From: Parvularcula sp038745625
Lineage (GTDB): Bacteria > Pseudomonadota > Alphaproteobacteria > Caulobacterales > Parvularculaceae
NCBI GenBank assembly: GCA_038745625.1
Contig: JBCDLG010000008.1
Span: 1-54,120, forward strand
Length of the DNA stretch: 54,120 nucleotides
Direction: 5' to 3'
Shown here: piece after piece, positions 50,131 through 54,120 of the stretch
How positions within the stretch are numbered: position 1 is the stretch's first letter
Layout: the number at the start of each line of letters is the position of its first letter
Program-made: the position numbers and the translations under genes
The notes under the pieces: generated by a model
What the model saw: the letters and a program-made list of their open reading frames with translations, nothing else
Told to the model about the DNA's origin: nothing
The model's database searches: none

Positions 50131-50296
50131 AGAGCGGCCCCCTATGCCGCCTGGTTTTCGCGTCGTCAATCATTCCGTCGGGGTGATCGCGTTACACTTC
50201 GTGACGAAGAGCACGCCCCTCGCCACGCGTTTGCGAAGGTCCATCCTTAGGTCCTCCTTGTTGGGGAACACGAACTTTGATGGAAGGATGACGAGT

Positions 50297-50785
50297 ATGA
50301 AACGTCACACGACTTTGTTGACCGCCGCTGTGGCTGTTGCCGGCCTGGCTGTTGTGGTCTCTGGCGCCATGGCCGATCAGCTGATGGCCCAAGACCAGCC
50401 CTCTGCGGCGCCTTTCGCTTTTGAGGGCGATGGGCCGAAGGGCCCTCGCCATGGCCGCCGGGCGCAGCAGGGGCCCCTGACCCGCGACCAGGCGGTGGAG
50501 AACGCGCTGCAGCGCTTTGAGCGCCATGATGCCGACGGCAATGGCGAGATCAGCGCGGAAGAAGCCACCGCCCATGCGCAAGAACGCGCGGCTTATCGCG
50601 TCTCTCGCGGGTTTGATCGTCGCGATACGAATGATGACGGTGTGATCACTTCAGCCGAAGCCCAGGCCCGTGCTGCGAGCTATTTTGACCGGCTTGATGT
50701 CGACGGCGATGGTGTCGTCACCGATGAGGAACGCCGCCAAATGCGTGAAGCGCTGATAGCTGTATCAGGGCATGAACGCAGATGA
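50297..50785 (+). CDS. Secreted EF-hand protein
   Basis: The 162-residue protein has a Sec signal peptide (TLLTAAVAVAGLAVVVSGAMA) and three EF-hand-like calcium loops, DADGNGEISAEE, DTNDDGVITSAE and DVDGDGVVTDEE, in the last two thirds. It should bind calcium or other divalent ions in the periplasm. ATG 50297 follows GAAGGATGACGAGT; ATG 50288 is an alternative. Its stop overlaps the response-regulator start by 4 nt, so it heads an EF-hand/regulator/kinase operon and is a candidate input protein or target of that system. Confidence 0.85.
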   Translation: MKRHTTLLTAAVAVAGLAVVVSGAMADQLMAQDQPSAAPFAFEGDGPKGPRHGRRAQQGPLTRDQAVENALQRFERHDADGNGEISAEEATAHAQERAAYRVSRGFDRRDTNDDGVITSAEAQARAASYFDRLDVDGDGVVTDEERRQMREALIAVSGHERR

Positions 50786-51504
50786 GTGAGACGGGGGGCA
50801 CCGCACATAAATTGCTGATCGTCGACGATGAGCCGTCGATCAGAGAGCCTCTCGCCGAGTTTCTTCGGCGGGAGTGCTTTGATGTGATGGAGGCGGAGGA
50901 TGCAGCTGTCGCGCGGCAGCTGGTGGCCGAAGAGCGTTTCGACCTTGCTCTCCTTGATGTGATGATGCCGGGTGAGGATGGCCTCAGCCTGGCGCGTTAT
51001 CTGTTGGCGTCTCATAGCCTGCCCGTCATTATGCTGACGGCCCGGACCGAGGAAACCGATCGCATTGTGGGCCTCGAGCTCGGCGCGGATGATTATGTCG
51101 CCAAGCCGTTCAGCCCGCGGGAGCTCGCCGCGCGTGTTAGAGCTGTCCTGCGCCGGGGCCAGCGGACGGTAACGCAAGATGAGCCGGAGGCGTTGCTGTT
51201 CGATGATCTCACGATGGAGCTTGCGACCCAAAGGCTCCTTGGTCGAGATGGGCAAGAGATCGCACTGACGGGCGGTGAGTTCCGGCTGCTCTATGTGCTG
51301 GCCGAGCGCGCGGGCCGGGTGGTCAATCGCGATGACCTTTTGGAGCTGACGCAGAACCGCCGCGCGGATGTCTTTGACCGGAGTGTCGACAACCAGGTGA
51401 GCCGCTTGCGCCGGAAGGTCGAGCGGGACGCATCCGCCCCCACCTTGATCAAAACCATTCGCGGCGGCGGCTACAGTCTCGCCGCGAAAGTGCGGACACG
51501 GTGA
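50782..51504 (+). CDS. OmpR-family response regulator
   Basis: The 240-residue regulator has a receiver domain with IVDDEPSI, the phospho-acceptor Asp59 in ALLDVMMPGEDG, threonine in LTARTEE and lysine in VAKPFSP, followed by a C-terminal winged helix of the OmpR type (ELTGGEFRLLYVLAE, then NRDDLLELTQN and VDNQVSRLRRKVE). It should bind DNA as a dimer after phosphorylation by the kinase gene overlapping its stop (GTGA). The targets may include the upstream EF-hand gene. Confidence 0.95.
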   Translation: MSETGGTAHKLLIVDDEPSIREPLAEFLRRECFDVMEAEDAAVARQLVAEERFDLALLDVMMPGEDGLSLARYLLASHSLPVIMLTARTEETDRIVGLELGADDYVAKPFSPRELAARVRAVLRRGQRTVTQDEPEALLFDDLTMELATQRLLGRDGQEIALTGGEFRLLYVLAERAGRVVNRDDLLELTQNRRADVFDRSVDNQVSRLRRKVERDASAPTLIKTIRGGGYSLAAKVRTR

Positions 51505-52778
51505 CATGGCCGCGACTTGGTCTTGCGGCGCGTCTGACGCTGCTGATTGTCGGTGTGCTGCTGACCGCGCAGCTGGGTAACGCCGTTCTTATTGGCAATA
51601 TTGAGCGGTCGCTTCGCCAACAGCGGGCCGAGGCCGTGATCGTCGAGCGCACCGCGCAAGCGGTCAGGCTGAGTGAGTTCGCGCCGATGCTGGCGCGTCG
51701 CCAGCCCCGGCGGCCTGGCTTTATCATCGATGACCGGCCCCCGCCTGGCGAGCACCGGCTTCCGCAGACGGAGAAACTCCTTACCGAGGCGCTGGAAGAG
51801 ATGGGCATTGTCGGCAGGGAAGTGGTCGCTTTCCGCGTCAACATGCGGGGCCGTCCGGGGCTTATCGCGGCCGTGCAGCTCTCCAACGGACGCTGGCTCG
51901 CGCACCGGCAGCCTGTGCCGACCGCCGCTGTGATCCCGTGGCGGGCCCTGATCGCGCAGACGACGGTGCTCACCATCGTGCTGCTCATCCCCTCCGTCTA
52001 TGTTGGTCGGAGGGTCGCAAGGCCTCTCAAGCAGCTCACGGCCGCCGCCGATGGTTTCTTGACGGACAAAGAAGCACCGCAGCTGCCGACAGATGGCCCG
52101 CCCGATGTGCGAGGTTTGAGCGAGGCCTTCGCGGCGCTTCAGGACCGCATCCTCGTGGCGCTGGAGGAGCGCTCAATGATGCTCGGGTCCATCGGCCACG
52201 ACCTGCGCACGCCCCTGGCCTCACTCCGAATCCGCGTTGAGTCGGTTCAGGATGAAACCCTCCGAGAGCAGATGATTGGAAGCATCGATACGCTCAGCCA
52301 ATCGCTTGATGAGATCTTGAGTTTTTCTAAGACCGGCGCGACCGAGCTGCGGGAAACTGTCCGTACCGACGCGCTGCTGCGCAGCTTCATGAAAGAGTAC
52401 GCCGACAAGCCCGTGACTCTGGGTGAGGTCGCGGCGGCGACTGTGGTGGCATCACCGCAGTCTGTGCTCCGAGCACTGCGCAACTTGGTCAACAATGCGC
52501 TTCGCTATGCGGGGCAGGCGGAGGTGTCGGCTCGCCTTGAGCCGGACTGCGTCGCTTTTGTGGTTCAGGACCGTGGGCCTGGTCTGGATTCAAGCAGGCT
52601 GGAGCAGTTGCAAAAGCCGTTCGTCCGCGGCGAGGGCTCGCGAAGCCGCGCAAGCGGTGGTGCTGGCCTTGGTCTCGCGATCGTCCGAGCCGTGGCCGAA
52701 GCGCACAAAGGCTCCCTGTTCCTCGCCAACCGTGCGGGCGGGGGGCTCGAAGCAACCTTCAGGATACCTCGCGGCTGA
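51501..52778 (+). CDS. Membrane sensor histidine kinase
   Basis: The 425-residue kinase has two transmembrane helices (about residues 12-30 and 147-168) flanking a periplasmic sensor region of about 115 residues, a HAMP-like region with RRVARPLKQLTAAADGF, HisKA with IGHDLRTPLASLRI (His233), and HATPase_c with LRNLVNNALRYAG, VQDRGPGLD and GGAGLGLAIV. It is the partner of the preceding regulator; the two overlap by 4 nt. The position after an EF-hand protein suggests metal or envelope sensing, but the sensor region is unrecognised. Confidence 0.93.
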   Translation: MTWPRLGLAARLTLLIVGVLLTAQLGNAVLIGNIERSLRQQRAEAVIVERTAQAVRLSEFAPMLARRQPRRPGFIIDDRPPPGEHRLPQTEKLLTEALEEMGIVGREVVAFRVNMRGRPGLIAAVQLSNGRWLAHRQPVPTAAVIPWRALIAQTTVLTIVLLIPSVYVGRRVARPLKQLTAAADGFLTDKEAPQLPTDGPPDVRGLSEAFAALQDRILVALEERSMMLGSIGHDLRTPLASLRIRVESVQDETLREQMIGSIDTLSQSLDEILSFSKTGATELRETVRTDALLRSFMKEYADKPVTLGEVAAATVVASPQSVLRALRNLVNNALRYAGQAEVSARLEPDCVAFVVQDRGPGLDSSRLEQLQKPFVRGEGSRSRASGGAGLGLAIVRAVAEAHKGSLFLANRAGGGLEATFRIPRG

Positions 52779-52845
52779 ACACAATCGCTTGAGATGAGGT
52801 TTCAACGCCTCGTATGACAAGGCGGGGGGCCGTACACTTTCTGCG

Positions 52846-53262
52846 ATGTCTGCCACTCTTCAGCTCCCGCAAGGCGCTGTTCAAGCGCGCTTAAGCCGGT
52901 TCGCCCTTTGCATCGTGCCGTCGAGCGATTCCGTCTTTGACGTGATCGAGCGCGTATTGCCGCATGCAGCCGCGGACGAGGCGCCGATGCGCGAAGCCTA
53001 CCGGCTGTTGTTGCAAGAGTTGGATGGTTTCGCCGATGATTTCGGCTCTGCGAACGCGCCGCCACCGCCCTCGGTCGTGGCGCGATTTTCCTACCTTCCC
53101 TACCACCAGCGGGTGGCTTTTGCGCTTGTTGTGATTGAGGAATTTTCTGTTGATGACGCCGCCGCTATCATGGGCCTGGCGGTCGAGGACGTGCGAAACC
53201 TGCTCCTGGCGACGCGGGACTTCCTCTTTGCCGCCCGGCTCTCAACCCGTGGTGATGCCTGA
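52846..53262 (+). CDS. Stand-alone sigma-like (PhyR N-terminal-like) protein
   Basis: The 138-residue product resembles the sigma-factor-mimic half of PhyR without a receiver: a helical N-terminal part (about 10-60) and a region-4-like end FSYLPYHQRVAFALVVIEEFSVDDAAAIMG (in parts) followed by VEDVRNLLLATRDFLFAARL. It may be an ECF-type sigma fragment, an anti-sigma-binding mimic, or a decoy of PhyR-type control. It lies 84 bp before the phyR-like gene on the same strand. ATG 52846 is used; the ribosome-binding site is weak. Confidence 0.55.
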   Translation: MSATLQLPQGAVQARLSRFALCIVPSSDSVFDVIERVLPHAAADEAPMREAYRLLLQELDGFADDFGSANAPPPPSVVARFSYLPYHQRVAFALVVIEEFSVDDAAAIMGLAVEDVRNLLLATRDFLFAARLSTRGDA

Positions 53263-53286
53263 CGGCATCGGGGCACCGGTTTTTCG

Positions 53287-53311
53287 GGAACCTTCTGCAG
53301 CGGACGCTGTT
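53287..53311 (+). promoter_or_regulatory. Sigma-EcfG-like promoter before phyR
   Basis: GGAAC at 53287-53291 is followed after 16 bases by TGTT at 53308-53311, close to the general-stress consensus GGAAC-N16/17-CGTT. It lies 35 bp before the phyR-like start, as in autoregulated phyR genes of alphaproteobacteria. Confidence 0.6.
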
Positions 53312-53346
53312 ACCGTCTCATAGATTACTCTAAGAGGCGCTTTGGC

Positions 53347-54108
53347 GTGTTGAATATCCTAACCCGACCTCCTCTTACCGTGGTGCGCCAGTTCGCGCGA
53401 GCGGTGTTTGCTGATCGTTTGATCGGCGATGAGGTCATGCGCATGACCATGGCGCGGGTGTCGATCGATCCAGCAAGCAGCGCGTCCTCCGTCGTCGATA
53501 TGATGGCGGCCTTTATGCATTCTTGGCGCATGGCGCTGAAGGAGCGGCCCGCAGATCCTGTGCTCTTTAGCGACGAAGCGTTGATGGAGGCGCTGCCCCA
53601 TCCGCCCGATGATGCGCGGTTGTTGCTGCTGATGGTCGATGTGATGGGGTTGGATCCAGCCCAGGGCGCTGAGGTGATCGGGCTTCAAGGCGATTCCGGC
53701 GCGGTGCTCACGAGCGCGCGGCAGACGCTGCAGCTGGGGCAGAAAGCCCGGGCTGTGGTGGTCGAGGACGAGCCCGTCATTGCGGCGGATATCCGCTCCA
53801 TCCTTGAGCATCTCGGGGTCGAGATCGCCGGAGAAGCAGCGTCAGCGGCTGATGCGGTCCGCGTTGCCACCGACGCGCGGCCCGACATCATTCTCGCCGA
53901 CTACAACCTTGAGGGGCAGGGAACCGGCGTTGATGCGGTCCTCAAGATCAACGGCGAGCATGAGTGTCCGGTGGTTTTCATCACTGGTTTCCCCGACCGT
54001 GTCTTGCAAGGCGAAGAGATCGAGCCGGACGTCGTCCTCGGCAAACCTTATACGCCCGAGAACGTGAGAGCTGCGGTCGTGCACTGCCTTGACGCCCGCC
54101 GAGCCTAA
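53347..54108 (+). CDS. phyR: General stress response regulator PhyR
   Basis: The 253-residue protein has a sigma-like N-terminal half (about 1-130) and a C-terminal receiver domain with VVVEDEPVIAADI, phospho-acceptor Asp185 in ILADYNLEGQGTG, threonine in FITGFPDR and lysine in LGKPYTP. This order, mimic then receiver, is diagnostic of PhyR, which when phosphorylated binds the anti-sigma NepR and frees EcfG. GTG 53347 follows GAGGCGCTTT. nepR and ecfG are expected near phyR; neither is seen before the window ends 12 bases later. Confidence 0.93.
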   Translation: MLNILTRPPLTVVRQFARAVFADRLIGDEVMRMTMARVSIDPASSASSVVDMMAAFMHSWRMALKERPADPVLFSDEALMEALPHPPDDARLLLLMVDVMGLDPAQGAEVIGLQGDSGAVLTSARQTLQLGQKARAVVVEDEPVIAADIRSILEHLGVEIAGEAASAADAVRVATDARPDIILADYNLEGQGTGVDAVLKINGEHECPVVFITGFPDRVLQGEEIEPDVVLGKPYTPENVRAAVVHCLDARRA

Positions 54109-54120
54109 GACCACAACCGA

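Noticed and set aside
1..54120. CRISPR arrays, insertion sequences or prophage genes
   Set aside because: No regularly spaced repeats, transposase, integrase, portal or capsid genes were seen.

Overview
The window looks like a chromosome segment of an alphaproteobacterium. It is GC-rich with dense short operons and many 4-nt start/stop overlaps. Lineage markers are a PhyR-type general-stress regulator behind a sigma-EcfG-like promoter, a gene-transfer-agent head-spike base gene, an alphaproteobacterial flagellar block with a DUF6468 gene, and a hisHAFE cluster. A Parvularculales or Caulobacterales-type organism fits, but the sequence alone does not fix the genus. No plasmid, phage, CRISPR or transposase genes were seen.

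Layout. 1-11250: end of smpB, an AT-richer orphan membrane gene, a CPBP protease, a DUF985 cupin, threonine synthase with an aldehyde dehydrogenase, a TerB/J-domain protein, PhzF, a small secreted protein, a DMT exporter, an M28 peptidase and purA. 11350-15900: a hybrid histidine kinase, then a TPP riboswitch controlling a hotdog-fold protein and thiC. 15900-19300: an accessory block with two lipoproteins and a small protein, a 0.6-kb gene-poor stretch, a Tae4-type peptidoglycan amidase effector and a glycine-zipper protein beside it. 19300-24870: a GTA spike-base gene, then flagellar genes fliF-fliN-fliP-fliG facing fliL-DUF6468-motE. 24870-31900: AhpD and peroxiredoxin divergent from OxyR, a WecG-type glycosyltransferase, an AI-2E permease, an AmpG-like transporter, a lipoprotein and adenosine kinase. 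31900-37900: an AraC regulator and the histidine operon hisHAFE, separated from hisB by two tandem small cysteine proteins and a Stv-like gene. 37900-46900: YceI, two SDRs, OmpW, a papain-like protein, split hslV/hslU, a divergent prephenate-dehydratase-like membrane-tailed protein and a hemolysin-III protein. 47000-54120: a serine hydrolase, a structured RNA next to a DUF3800 gene, tRNA-Met, an EF-hand/response regulator/kinase operon, a sigma-like protein and PhyR.

The most unusual signal is a pair of single-gene units of about 0.8 kb. The Stv-like gene (36653-37291) lies between the real 3' end of hisB and a second, diverged 42-bp copy of that end. The papain-like gene (40687-41310) lies between two exact 18-bp copies of an arm of the OmpW-downstream hairpin. 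In both, a lone putative effector-like gene sits between direct copies of the neighbouring gene's 3' border, as expected of small cassettes inserted at 3' ends. Other points of interest are the three-armed RNA abutting DUF3800, the hotdog gene whose ribosome-binding site is inside the TPP aptamer, and the Tae4 effector with no secretion system nearby.
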